Shown: positions 1-5,759 of the stretch, piece by piece | How the letters are laid out: each line of letters starts with the position of its first letter | Position numbering within the stretch: position 1 is the stretch's first letter | NCBI GenBank assembly: GCA_018241165.1 | Contig: JAFEEK010000480.1 | Location: 1-5,759 of the forward strand | Direction: 5' to 3' | Source: Pseudomonadota bacterium | Lineage (GTDB): Bacteria; Pseudomonadota; Gammaproteobacteria; Xanthomonadales; Rhodanobacteraceae | Length of the DNA stretch: 5,759 nt | The notes under the pieces: generated by a model | Databases searched by the model: none | The model's input: the letters and a program-made list of their open reading frames with translations, nothing else | Told to the model about the DNA's origin: nothing | Program-made: the position numbers and the translations under genes

Positions 1-584
1 GCGAATCCATCCTGGGCTGCGTTGCAGGCGCCGGCGCCGAAGATCAAGGCCGGCACGATCAGCGGCAGCACGAGCAAGGTCAACAGCATACCAGAGCGGC
101 GCATGCCCACGGTAAGGGCGACGCAGACCGCGCCGATCAGGCTGAGCAAGGGCGTCGCCAGCGCGAGCGCGATCATCAGTACCGGCAAAACCTGCGACGG
201 CAGCTGCAACAGTTGCGCGAGCAGGGGTGCGATGACGATGAGCGGCAGCGCCGTCGTCAGCCAGTGGATGAAGATCTTGCAGCCAAGCAGAAGCGCGAGC
301 GGATGCGGCGACACGACGAGTTGTTCCAGCGAGCCGTCTTCCAGGTCGCTGCGGAACAGCGCATCCAGCGACAGCAGCATTGCCAGCAGCACGGCGACGA
401 AGATGGTGCCTGCGGCGATGCGCGCGAGCACTGTCGTCTCCGGTCCGAGCGCGAACGGAAACAGCGCGACGACGATGATCGCGAACAACAAAGGATTCAG
501 GGCGTCGCCGCGCCGTCGCCAGACCAGGATCAGGTCGCGGCGCAACAAGGCGAGGCAGGCGGCGGAGGTCGAACCGGGTTTCAC
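1..584 (-). CDS. ccmB: Heme exporter protein CcmB (membrane subunit), 3' end cut by window edge
   Basis: Integral membrane subunit of the CcmABCD ABC complex of system I cytochrome c maturation, which works with CcmC and CcmE to deliver heme to apocytochromes in the periplasm. The 194 visible residues match the family nearly colinearly. A cytoplasmic start (LLRRDLILVWRRRGDALNPL) is followed by hydrophobic segments at about residues 32-47, 57-76, 109-128, 133-157 and 166-186. The family signature FRSDLEDGSLEQL is at 77-89, and ALTVGMRRSGMLL is at 156-168. E. coli CcmB is about 220 residues, so roughly 25 C-terminal residues are missing beyond base 1. The GTG start at 584 is chosen because an in-frame TAA lies directly before it and no in-frame ATG occurs before residue 69. 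It has only a weak Shine-Dalgarno, so the start is less certain than the gene. It lies downstream of ccmA on the same strand and is presumably cotranscribed. Confidence 0.95.
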   Translation of the reverse strand, partial: MKPGSTSAACLALLRRDLILVWRRRGDALNPLLFAIIVVALFPFALGPETTVLARIAAGTIFVAVLLAMLLSLDALFRSDLEDGSLEQLVVSPHPLALLLGCKIFIHWLTTALPLIVIAPLLAQLLQLPSQVLPVLMIALALATPLLSLIGAVCVALTVGMRRSGMLLTLLVLPLIVPALIFGAGACNAAQDGF

Positions 585-610
585 TTACCGACTCGCGACG
601 GAAATGAAGT

Positions 611-642
611 CCTCTCCCCCATTGCGAGCAATGGGGGAGAGG
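611..642. repeat. Perfect intergenic palindrome (REP-like hairpin) between ccmA and ccmB
   Basis: The arms CCTCTCCCCCATTG (611-624) and CAATGGGGGAGAGG (629-642) are exact reverse complements: 14 bp closing a CGAG tetraloop. A further partial GGGGAGA follows on the plus strand at 642-648. No T-run follows the stem on the minus strand, so it is not a typical intrinsic terminator, and ccmB must be expressed past it. The CCTCTCCC/GGGAGAGG theme resembles dispersed intergenic palindromes in Xanthomonadales and other high-GC proteobacteria. Membership of a repeat family is inferred, because only one copy is visible here. In the transcript it would form a stable hairpin in the ccmA-ccmB gap, ending about 26 nt before the ccmB start, where it might affect mRNA stability or relative expression. 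Confidence 0.8.
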
Positions 643-667
643 GGGAGATTTGTCGTCGTGCTCAAGT

Positions 668-1312
668 TCATGCGGCGGCCTTTAGGGCAATCCGCCGCGG
701 AGTGCCCGATGTGAATGCATACGCGCCATGCGAGGTGATCAGCGCCGCGCCACCGCGCCGTGCGTGATGATCGAGCAGGCGATTGACGAGATCGATGCCG
801 CTGCGGTCGAGGTTTGCATAAGGTTCATCGAGCAGCCACAGCGCCGCGGGCACCAGCAGCAAGCGCGCGAGCGCGACGCGCTTGCGTTGGCCGGCCGATA
901 GCGTGCGCAGTGGCGCTTCTTCGAAGCCTTCGAGTCCGACGCTGGCCAGCGCCATGTGCGGCGTGATGCCGGGGCGTATGCCGCCGATGCCAATGGCAAA
1001 GCGCAGGTTTTCCAGCGCCGACAATTCGAGTTTCAGTCCAGGCAAATGCCCGAGCAGGGCGACCTGGTGCGAGAGTTTGGCCAGCGTCAATGGCGCGCCG
1101 TGCAGCAGCACGTCGCCCGATGTTGGATCGAGCAAGCCTGACAAAACCTTGAGCAAGGTCGTCTTGCCCGAGCCGTTGTCGCCTTCGATGAGAACTGTCT
1201 CGCCTGCGTGCAGGGAAAAATCCAGCGGACCGAAAATCGCCTCGTCGTTGCGCGCGAAACACAGCGACTGCGCCTGCAGCAGGGCTCGGGGTTCGTCGGC
1301 GGATTCGTGCAT
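668..1312 (-). CDS. ccmA: Cytochrome c biogenesis heme exporter ATP-binding protein CcmA
   Basis: ATPase subunit of the CcmABCD complex. It sits on the cytoplasmic face and, by family knowledge, uses ATP hydrolysis to release holo-CcmE carrying heme from CcmC/D. The 214 residues are a normal family length (about 200-215). Visible ABC motifs: Walker A GDNGSGKTT (44-52), Q-loop region LLGHLPGLKLELSALENL (86-103), signature LSAGQRKRVALAR (138-150), Walker B LWLLDEP (158-164), D-loop ANLD (166-169) and switch histidine in TSHG (His195). GH-PG-K followed by L-ALENL, and the LSAGQ signature, are typical of CcmA rather than other ABC ATPases. Leu90 occupies the place of the usual Q-loop glutamine. 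The ATG at 1312 is the first start after an in-frame upstream TAG and has a Shine-Dalgarno about 10 nt away. As the first ccm gene it is divergent from the protease gene. Confidence 0.96.
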   Translation of the reverse strand: MHESADEPRALLQAQSLCFARNDEAIFGPLDFSLHAGETVLIEGDNGSGKTTLLKVLSGLLDPTSGDVLLHGAPLTLAKLSHQVALLGHLPGLKLELSALENLRFAIGIGGIRPGITPHMALASVGLEGFEEAPLRTLSAGQRKRVALARLLLVPAALWLLDEPYANLDRSGIDLVNRLLDHHARRGGAALITSHGAYAFTSGTPRRIALKAAA

Positions 1313-1322
1313 AGGCCGCGCA

Positions 1323-1330
1323 TCCTACCT
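1323..1330 (-). promoter_or_regulatory. Ribosome binding site of ccmA
   Basis: On the minus strand AGGTAGGA ends 10 nt before the ATG at 1312. An ATG overlapping its end (1322-1320) is out of frame with ccmA and opens only a shadow reading frame, so this site supports the start at 1312. It overlaps one arm of a dyad (1325-1346). Confidence 0.6.
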
Positions 1331-1346
1331 GCACGCGGCAAGGTAG
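1325..1346. promoter_or_regulatory. Dyad in the ccmA/protease divergent spacer
   Basis: The whole spacer between the two start codons is 61 bp (1313-1373), so the promoters of both genes must be packed here or reach into the coding regions. Within it CTACCTGC (1325-1332) pairs with GCA-A-GGTAG (1338-1346): 8 bp with one bulged A around a 5-base loop ACGCG. As DNA it could be an operator. As ccmA leader RNA it would fold the Shine-Dalgarno into a stem. No convincing sigma-70 -35/-10 pair was found on either strand; TAGACT (1344-1349, plus strand) is a weak -10-like match only. The function is inference. Confidence 0.35.
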
Positions 1347-1363
1347 ACTAGGGCAACTTGCGT

Positions 1364-1367
1364 GGAG
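1364..1367 (+). promoter_or_regulatory. Ribosome binding site of the S8 protease gene (decides the start)
   Basis: GGAG lies 6 nt before the ATG at 1374, a good Shine-Dalgarno spacing. It overlaps the alternative in-frame GTG at 1362, which would add only Met-Glu-Ser-Pro, placing an acidic residue before a signal peptide. This favours the ATG at 1374. Confidence 0.65.
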
Positions 1368-1373
1368 TCGCCC

Positions 1374-1430
1374 ATGTTCGCCAAAACCATTGCCCTGATC
1401 GTTGCATGTCTGCCTGCGCTGGCAGGTGCC
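1374..1430 (+). other. Signal peptide of the S8 protease
   Basis: The N-terminus MFAKTIALIVACLPALAGAA has one lysine, a hydrophobic core (residues 5-16) and an AGA cleavage motif at 17-19, so signal peptidase I would cut after Ala19 or Ala20. This predicts Sec export into the periplasm, with later passage across the outer membrane by a route not visible here. Confidence 0.8.
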
Positions 1431-4400
1431 GCACCGCCGGTTGCAGAAGTCCGCCATACGTACATGGTGCGCCTGCAAGGCGAGCCGTTGGTCGAACATG
1501 TGCATGCGCGCGTCGTTGCGCAGGACCTCGCCGTCGCTGAAGGCGGCGAGAAGCCCGCCATGCGCCGCGAATTGCGCTCGCCGCTGGCGCAGGATTACCT
1601 GCAGCAGATCGACGCGCAGCGTACGCGCGTGCTCGATGCGGGCAGTGCGGAACTTGGCCGCACTTTGGCGCCGCGCGCGGTGTACCGCTATGCCGGCAAC
1701 GGCATGGCCTTGTCGTTGACCGAGGCGGAAGCCGCGCATCTGGCGATGGTGCCGGGCGTGCTTGGCGTGCGCCGCGAGCGCATCCTGCGACCGATGACCG
1801 ACGCGGGTCCGGAATGGATCGGCGCGGACAAATTGTGGAACGCCCAGGTCCCGGGCGTCGCCGCCACCAAGGGCGAAGGCGTGGTGATCGGCATCATCGA
1901 CACCGGTATCAGCCCCGGCCATCCGTCGTTCGCGGCGACCGGCCCGGATGGTTATGCGATCGCGAATCCGCGCGGGCATTTCTTCGGCTTGTGCGCGAGC
2001 GCGCAGGCGACCTGCAACAACAAGCTGATCGGCATCTACGATTTCACCGACGAAGGCACGAAGGGCATCGACAGCGTCGGCCACGGCACGCACGTTGCCG
2101 GCATCGCCGCGGGCGACGGCATGAACAACGCGCTCGCGGGCACGACAATTTCGCTTCCGCGTTTCGTATCGGGCGTGGCGCCGCACGCGAACATCATCAT
2201 GTACAAGGCGTGCAAGTCCGGCAGTTCCGGCGGCACCTGCCCGGAATCTTCGCTCGTTGGCGCGCTGGATCAGGCCATCGCCGACAACGTGGACGTGATC
2301 AATTATTCGATCGGCGGCGATGCGCAGGACGCCTACCAGATGCTGGCGCAGGGCGGCAATGATGTCTCCGAGATGTTCAATGCGCGCGCGGCGGGCATTG
2401 TCGTCGTCGCCGCCGCGGGCAACGAGGGTCCCGGCCCGAATTCCGTGAGCGAACCGGGGAATGCGCCGTGGGTGATCGCCGTGGCCAATGCCACGCACGA
2501 CCGCCAGTTCGCCAATTCGATCGGGAATTTTTCCGGCGCTGCGAATGCGCCGTCGACCCTGACCGGCGCCGGCTACACGGCCGGATACGGACCCGCGGAA
2601 ATCGTCTACGCCGGCAATTACGGCAATGCCTTGTGCGGCACCGGTGCGAGCGATTTTCCGCCGACCGGCAAGAGCAATCCGTTTGCACCAGGAACGTTCC
2701 ACGGCCAGATCGTGATCTGCGATCGCGGCATCTATGCGCGCGTCGAGAAAGGTTACAACGTGCTGCATGCCGGCGCCGGCGGCTACATCCTCGCCAATGC
2801 GCAAAGCGATGGCGAGTCGATCGTCAGCGACGATCATTACCTGCCTGCGGTGCATCTTGGCTACACCGAAGGTGCAGCGCTCAAGGCCTGGGTTGCGACC
2901 GCCGGCAGCCATCAGGGCACGATCAGCGGCGTTGCCGCCGTGCTGCAAGCCAGCCTAGGCGACATCCTGAATTCGAGCAGCTCGCGCGGGCCGTACGGAT
3001 TCGGCGGCGGCATCCTCAAGCCCGACATCACAGCGCCCGGCACGAACATCCTGTCGTCGGATTACAAGTCGAATGGACTGGCATTCATGTCCGGCACGTC
3101 GATGGCGTCGCCGAATGTCGCCGGCGCGGTCGCATTGCTCGTTGCCGCGCGCCCGAACTGGAGTCCTGCGCAGATTGAATCGGCCTTGCTCGGCACTGCG
3201 CTCGCCGGCAGCGTGCGCTTGCAGGATGGCGTGACGCCGGCCGCGCCGCTGGATGCCGGCGCTGGTCGCGTGCAGCCAGCCAACGCGGTTCGTGCGGGAC
3301 TGTATCTGCCGCTGAGCGCTGCGGATTTTCGCGCGCAGGATCCCTCGCACGGCGGCAATCCGGCCAACCTCAATCGCCCCGGCATCGAGAGTGAGGCGTG
3401 CTTCGGCCAATGCAGTTTCGTGCGCACCGTCGCCGACATGTCCGGCGGCGGCACCTGGACGGCGAGCGTGCAGGGCGCGACCGCCAACGCAAAGATCACG
3501 GTAACGCCGGCGCAATTCACGCTCGCTTCGCAAGCGTCGCAACAGTTGAACATCGCCGTGGACGTAAGCGATCCGCACCTGACCGGAAACTGGTCGAACG
3601 CGCGCATCGTCCTGCACAAGACCGGCGGCGGCCAGGCCGCCACCGATACGGCGTTGACGCTGGCGGTGTATGCATCGCCGGGAAATGCGCCGGCGTTCCA
3701 GAACCTCGTCACCAGTGGTCCGGGCGGCAACCAGGTGATCCAACTCAATGGTCTGGCTGCTTTGCCCCAAGCTCAATTCACACCGACGAATCTGGTGCCA
3801 GCGACGGTCACGAGCATGAGTTTGCCGGTGGATCCGAAGTCGAGCGACGTTTACGGAAGCTTCCCGGGCACCGGCAAGCAGTTCGTGTTGCTGCCGAATG
3901 TGTACCAGCAAGATCCCGATGCGCTACGTACCGGCAGCTTCCTCATCGTCGAGGTGAGCTCGTCCAGCGCGCCGAGGGCGGATCTGTACGTTGGCATCGA
4001 CTACAACGGCGACGGCCAGCCGAGTTATTCCGAACAGCAATGCGCGGTATCGAGCATGGCGGGGTCCCCGGTGCGCTGCGTGATCGATCTGCGCAACGCG
4101 GGTCCGGTGAATGTCTGGGCGCTGGTGGATATTCCGCAGAGCAATCCGGCAAGCACGTATGCCGTATCGATCAGCAGCGCAATTCCGTCCGTTGGCAGCA
4201 CCCTCAACGGCCCGGTACGTGATTTCGGCGTAGCCGGCCCCGGTCATGCCAATGCGCAATCCGCATTTCCGCTGCGCCTGTTCTGGGGATCGCCTGCAGG
4301 ATACGGCGCGGTCATGCCCGGTATCCGCTATTACGGCGCGGTGCTGATTGATCCGCTCGCCGGCGGCGACTTCAGTTCCCTGGGCCAGGCTGGCTTCATG

Positions 4401-5546
4401 CCATTTGCGTTGACGCGCAGTACAGGCGGCGACGATGTTGTCGATGCGCTGGAACCAAACGCGTCGCGTACGCTGTCGCTGGCTGCGGGAGAAACACTCA
4501 CGCACCAATTCATCGATGTGCCCGGGCAGGCAACACTGCTGATCGACACCGGCTATTTGAGCGGATCGTCGAATACCAGTGCGATGAGTTTCCGCCTGAC
4601 CCGCGCGGATTTCCCCGCGGCATCGGTGTCGCCGCAGATCGCTGCGGCTCCGGGCGCGGGCTCCGGCGACATGCAATGGACGCTGGGCGGCGCGACGACG
4701 AGCAAGTCCGTCACCGTTCCAGTCAATGCAGGGCGGTGGTACCTGGTGGCGTCGAATACCGGAACCGGCAATGCGGACCTGGCGCTTTCCGTGCATACCA
4801 ACCTGATCCAGTTCGTCGCACCGGCGGGCATCGGTGCGTATTACAACCCGCAACGATCCGGACATGGCATTTACATGAGCCAGACCGGCGGTTCGCAGGT
4901 CGCATACTGGTATACGTATCTCGAAGACGGCACGCCGATCTGGTACGCGGGATTGAATGCGGCGCCGTCGGCCGGTTCCGGCGCCTGGACCGCGCCGCTC
5001 GCGCGCGTGACCTGGGACGGTTCGCAAATCAATGTCTATCAAACCGTCGGTAACGCGATTATTACGCCGATCAGCGCCACCGATTACATGTTCTCGTGGC
5101 ATTTGTACGGCAGTGCGGGCAGCGAGCGCTTCAGCCTGATCGGCAGTCCGCAATGTCTTTCGTTCAATGGCACACAGGCCCAATTCACGGGGCAATGGTA
5201 TGCGCCAGCGCAATCCGGGTATGGCATGGACGTGTTCGCCCAGACCGGCTTCCAGAACGATACGTTTTATTTCTACGACACTCTCGGCCAACCACGCTGG
5301 GCCGATGGCAATATCGCATCGTTTGCGCCGAACGCGACGGTGCCGTTGATGCAGTACAGCGGATTTTGTCCAACCTGTGCGTATTCCACGGTGTCGACGC
5401 GAACCATCGGTAATCTGAGCCTGAATTACACGAATGCATCGGGCGGGAACTATTCGACGAACCTGACCTTGCAGTCACCGCTGTCGGGAACCTGGAACAT
5501 CAACCAGCCGATCGTGCGCTTGACCGGTTCGCCGACGTGTCCGTGA
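1374..5546 (+). CDS. Secreted multidomain S8 (subtilisin-like) serine protease with PA domain
   Basis: Predicted exported endopeptidase of 1390 residues, probably extracellular or cell-surface and acting on proteins in the environment. The substrate is unknown. Order of domains: signal peptide (1-19 or 1-20); inhibitor-I9-like propeptide (about 27-140, from HTYMVRLQGEPL to GVLGVRRERIL); S8 catalytic domain (about 145-640) with Asp176 in IGIIDTGI, His237 in GHGTHVAGI, oxyanion Asn350 in AAAGNEGPG and nucleophile Ser576 in SGTSMASPNVAGA; and a PA domain (about 398-510, GQIVICDRGIYARVEKG then GAGGYILAN) inserted between Asn and Ser, as in many large subtilases. After these come an Fn3-like domain (about 675-770), an unassigned stretch (about 770-1025) with an EF-hand-like loop at 876-887, a PPC-like beta domain (about 1027-1143), and two C-terminal aromatic repeats (1154-1261, 1273-1389). 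All catalytic residues are present, so it should be active after propeptide removal. Several paired cysteines (for example 207/214, 676/680, 1332/1335) suit an oxidising location. It is monocistronic, divergent from ccmA and convergent with kmo. Family is certain; the C-terminal domain names are less so. Confidence 0.95.
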   Translation: MFAKTIALIVACLPALAGAAPPVAEVRHTYMVRLQGEPLVEHVHARVVAQDLAVAEGGEKPAMRRELRSPLAQDYLQQIDAQRTRVLDAGSAELGRTLAPRAVYRYAGNGMALSLTEAEAAHLAMVPGVLGVRRERILRPMTDAGPEWIGADKLWNAQVPGVAATKGEGVVIGIIDTGISPGHPSFAATGPDGYAIANPRGHFFGLCASAQATCNNKLIGIYDFTDEGTKGIDSVGHGTHVAGIAAGDGMNNALAGTTISLPRFVSGVAPHANIIMYKACKSGSSGGTCPESSLVGALDQAIADNVDVINYSIGGDAQDAYQMLAQGGNDVSEMFNARAAGIVVVAAAGNEGPGPNSVSEPGNAPWVIAVANATHDRQFANSIGNFSGAANAPSTLTGAGYTAGYGPAEIVYAGNYGNALCGTGASDFPPTGKSNPFAPGTFHGQIVICDRGIYARVEKGYNVLHAGAGGYILANAQSDGESIVSDDHYLPAVHLGYTEGAALKAWVATAGSHQGTISGVAAVLQASLGDILNSSSSRGPYGFGGGILKPDITAPGTNILSSDYKSNGLAFMSGTSMASPNVAGAVALLVAARPNWSPAQIESALLGTALAGSVRLQDGVTPAAPLDAGAGRVQPANAVRAGLYLPLSAADFRAQDPSHGGNPANLNRPGIESEACFGQCSFVRTVADMSGGGTWTASVQGATANAKITVTPAQFTLASQASQQLNIAVDVSDPHLTGNWSNARIVLHKTGGGQAATDTALTLAVYASPGNAPAFQNLVTSGPGGNQVIQLNGLAALPQAQFTPTNLVPATVTSMSLPVDPKSSDVYGSFPGTGKQFVLLPNVYQQDPDALRTGSFLIVEVSSSSAPRADLYVGIDYNGDGQPSYSEQQCAVSSMAGSPVRCVIDLRNAGPVNVWALVDIPQSNPASTYAVSISSAIPSVGSTLNGPVRDFGVAGPGHANAQSAFPLRLFWGSPAGYGAVMPGIRYYGAVLIDPLAGGDFSSLGQAGFMPFALTRSTGGDDVVDALEPNASRTLSLAAGETLTHQFIDVPGQATLLIDTGYLSGSSNTSAMSFRLTRADFPAASVSPQIAAAPGAGSGDMQWTLGGATTSKSVTVPVNAGRWYLVASNTGTGNADLALSVHTNLIQFVAPAGIGAYYNPQRSGHGIYMSQTGGSQVAYWYTYLEDGTPIWYAGLNAAPSAGSGAWTAPLARVTWDGSQINVYQTVGNAIITPISATDYMFSWHLYGSAGSERFSLIGSPQCLSFNGTQAQFTGQWYAPAQSGYGMDVFAQTGFQNDTFYFYDTLGQPRWADGNIASFAPNATVPLMQYSGFCPTCAYSTVSTRTIGNLSLNYTNASGGNYSTNLTLQSPLSGTWNINQPIVRLTGSPTCP
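3999..4034 (+). other. EF-hand-like calcium-binding loop within the protease
   Basis: Residues 876-887 read DYNGDGQPSYSE, fitting the 12-residue EF-hand loop pattern: Asp at 1, Asn at 3, Asp at 5, Gly at 6 and Glu at 12. Position 8 is Pro instead of the usual Ile, Leu or Val. The surrounding sequence (RADLYVGIDY before it) looks like beta strand rather than helix, so it is better seen as an isolated DxNxDG-type loop in a beta domain than a true EF-hand pair. Calcium stabilisation of secreted subtilases is common; for this loop it is inference. Confidence 0.45.
4833..5156 (+). repeat. C-terminal aromatic repeat, copy 1 (protein-level)
   Basis: Residues 1154-1261 of the protease. The copy opens with GAYYNPQRSGHG, continues to AYWYTYLEDGTPIWYAG and closes with FSLIGSPQC. 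It aligns with copy 2 without gaps over the first 38 residues, sharing Gly, Tyr, Pro, Ser-Gly, Gly, then Gly, Gln, Tyr, Tyr, Gly, Pro and Trp at fixed spacing. The pattern G-x-W/Y-Y-x-P-x-x-S-G-x-G followed by an aromatic strand and D/L-G-x-P-x-W recurs, to my recollection, in many exported proteins of Xanthomonadales and related proteobacteria, usually annotated as hypothetical. The fold is probably beta-rich; the function is unknown. Confidence 0.7.
5190..5540 (+). repeat. C-terminal aromatic repeat, copy 2 (protein-level)
   Basis: Residues 1273-1389, ending one residue before the C-terminus. It opens with GQWYAPAQSGYG, continues to TFYFYDTLGQPRWADG and closes with VRLTGSPTC, mirroring the end of copy 1. 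It is about nine residues longer than copy 1 and carries a CPTC pair (Cys1332, Cys1335) that copy 1 lacks. The DNA of the two copies is well diverged, so this is an old duplication, not a recent tandem one. Confidence 0.7.
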
Positions 5547-5547
5547 G

Positions 5548-5759
5548 TCAATTCGACAATGGACTCAAGCGCTCATCGATCATGCGGTCGGCGAGCGCAA
5601 GATCGACCTGATCGAGCGCTGTCTTGCCGGTGGTAAGTTCGCGCAGGATGCCGGACTGGATTTCGCCGCGCTCGAATGCGACCGAGTAGGGCAGGCGCGA
5701 AAACGTGACCATCCAGTAGCGCGGTACGAAGCGGCCCGGATGGCGGGCGGCGAGTTGGC
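5548..5759 (-). CDS. kmo: Kynurenine 3-monooxygenase, C-terminal fragment (5' end beyond window)
   Basis: FAD- and NADPH-dependent hydroxylase that converts L-kynurenine to 3-hydroxykynurenine, part of the tryptophan-to-quinolinate route used for NAD synthesis in Xanthomonas relatives. Only the last 69 residues are visible. They contain RFVPRYWMVTFSRLPYSVA (residues 9-27 of the fragment), then RGEIQSGIL, an LTTGK turn, VDLALADRMIDERL, and the end SPLSN. This matches, from memory, the C-terminus of bacterial KMO (FVPHYTMVTF, then R-EIQ-IL, then RIDW and a terminal RLEPL). The FAD-binding Rossmann part is off the window, so the call rests on the C-terminal segment alone; another FAD monooxygenase of the same fold is the main alternative. 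The TGA (5550-5548) is one base from the TGA of the protease gene, tail to tail. Confidence 0.82.
   Translation of the reverse strand, partial: QLAARHPGRFVPRYWMVTFSRLPYSVAFERGEIQSGILRELTTGKTALDQVDLALADRMIDERLSPLSN

Noticed and set aside
22..767. Plus-strand open frames (to 714 and 767) opposite ccmB and the start of the ccm intergenic region
   Set aside because: They are antisense to ccmB, which has clear family motifs. Their translations are Ser/Arg- or Gln/Arg-rich with no recognisable domain.
1338..1361. Inverted repeat GCAAG (1338-1342) / CTTGC (1357-1361) in the divergent spacer
   Set aside because: Five base pairs with a 14-base spacer is too weak to call a site, and it competes with the better dyad at 1325-1346.
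1362..1364. GTG as the start of the protease
   Set aside because: It overlaps the GGAG that serves the ATG at 1374 and would add an acidic residue in front of the signal peptide; the ATG is the better start.
1398..1409. Possible lipobox IVAC (residues 9-12) at the protease N-terminus
   Set aside because: The cysteine falls too early for a lipoprotein signal, since the hydrophobic core before it is only about six residues. A good signal peptidase I site (AGA) follows.
825..2948. 707-codon open frame on the minus strand across ccmA and the protease gene
   Set aside because: Its product is rich in Arg, Ala, His and Asp with no recognisable motif, and it overlaps two certain genes in other frames. 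It is a shadow caused by high-GC codon bias.
2955..3911. 318-codon minus-strand frame opposite the protease middle
   Set aside because: Same shadow pattern: Arg-rich product with no family resemblance.
3924..5291. 455-codon open frame on the minus strand inside the protease gene
   Set aside because: Low-complexity Arg-rich translation, no plausible start context or domain, and fully antisense to a certain gene.
5569..5598. Inverted repeat GCGCTC (5569-5574) / GAGCGC (5593-5598) near the convergent junction as a terminator
   Set aside because: Only 6 bp with an 18-base loop, no T-run on either strand, and inside the kmo coding sequence; expected by chance in GC-rich DNA.
1..5759. A new multi-gene system linking heme export, protease and kynurenine hydroxylase
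   Set aside because: The three units are on different strands, belong to well-known separate pathways and show no shared regulation or mobile-element borders. Adjacency alone does not support a joint function.

Overview
The window reads as a chromosomal segment of a high-GC gammaproteobacterium, most probably in the Xanthomonadales (Xanthomonadaceae or Rhodanobacteraceae). The reasons are strong G/C bias at third codon positions, a CcmA with the GHLPGLK form of the Q-loop that I recall from Xanthomonas, a kynurenine 3-monooxygenase tail resembling the Xanthomonas enzyme, a CCTCTCCC-type intergenic palindrome, and a large secreted subtilase with repeats of a kind I associate with exported proteins of this group. 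The assignment is inference from memory; no search was run.

Left part (1-1312, minus strand): the start of a cytochrome c maturation operon. ccmA (ATP-binding subunit) comes first. An 83-bp gap follows, carrying a near-perfect 32-bp palindrome, and then ccmB (membrane subunit), which is cut by the left edge after 194 codons. The rest of the operon (ccmC and onward) would lie beyond base 1.

Middle (1313-5546): a 61-bp spacer separates ccmA from a divergently transcribed gene for a 1390-residue secreted S8 (subtilisin-like) protease. It has a signal peptide, an inhibitor-I9-like propeptide, a catalytic domain with Asp176, His237, Asn350 and Ser576 and an inserted PA domain, an Fn3-like domain, a long segment I cannot assign that contains an EF-hand-like loop, a PPC-like beta domain, and two C-terminal copies of an aromatic- and glycine-rich repeat of about 110 residues. 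The spacer holds a dyad that covers the ccmA ribosome binding site.

Right part (5548-5759, minus strand): the last 69 codons of a flavin monooxygenase, best read as kynurenine 3-monooxygenase (kmo). It converges on the protease gene with a single base between the two stop codons.

The three units (heme export for cytochrome c, extracellular proteolysis, tryptophan-to-NAD metabolism) have no obvious shared function; they look like ordinary chromosomal neighbours. I see no phage, transposon, CRISPR or tRNA signals, and no evidence of a new multi-gene system. The points most worth following up are the domain make-up of the protease C-terminal half and the two small inverted repeats in the ccm region.
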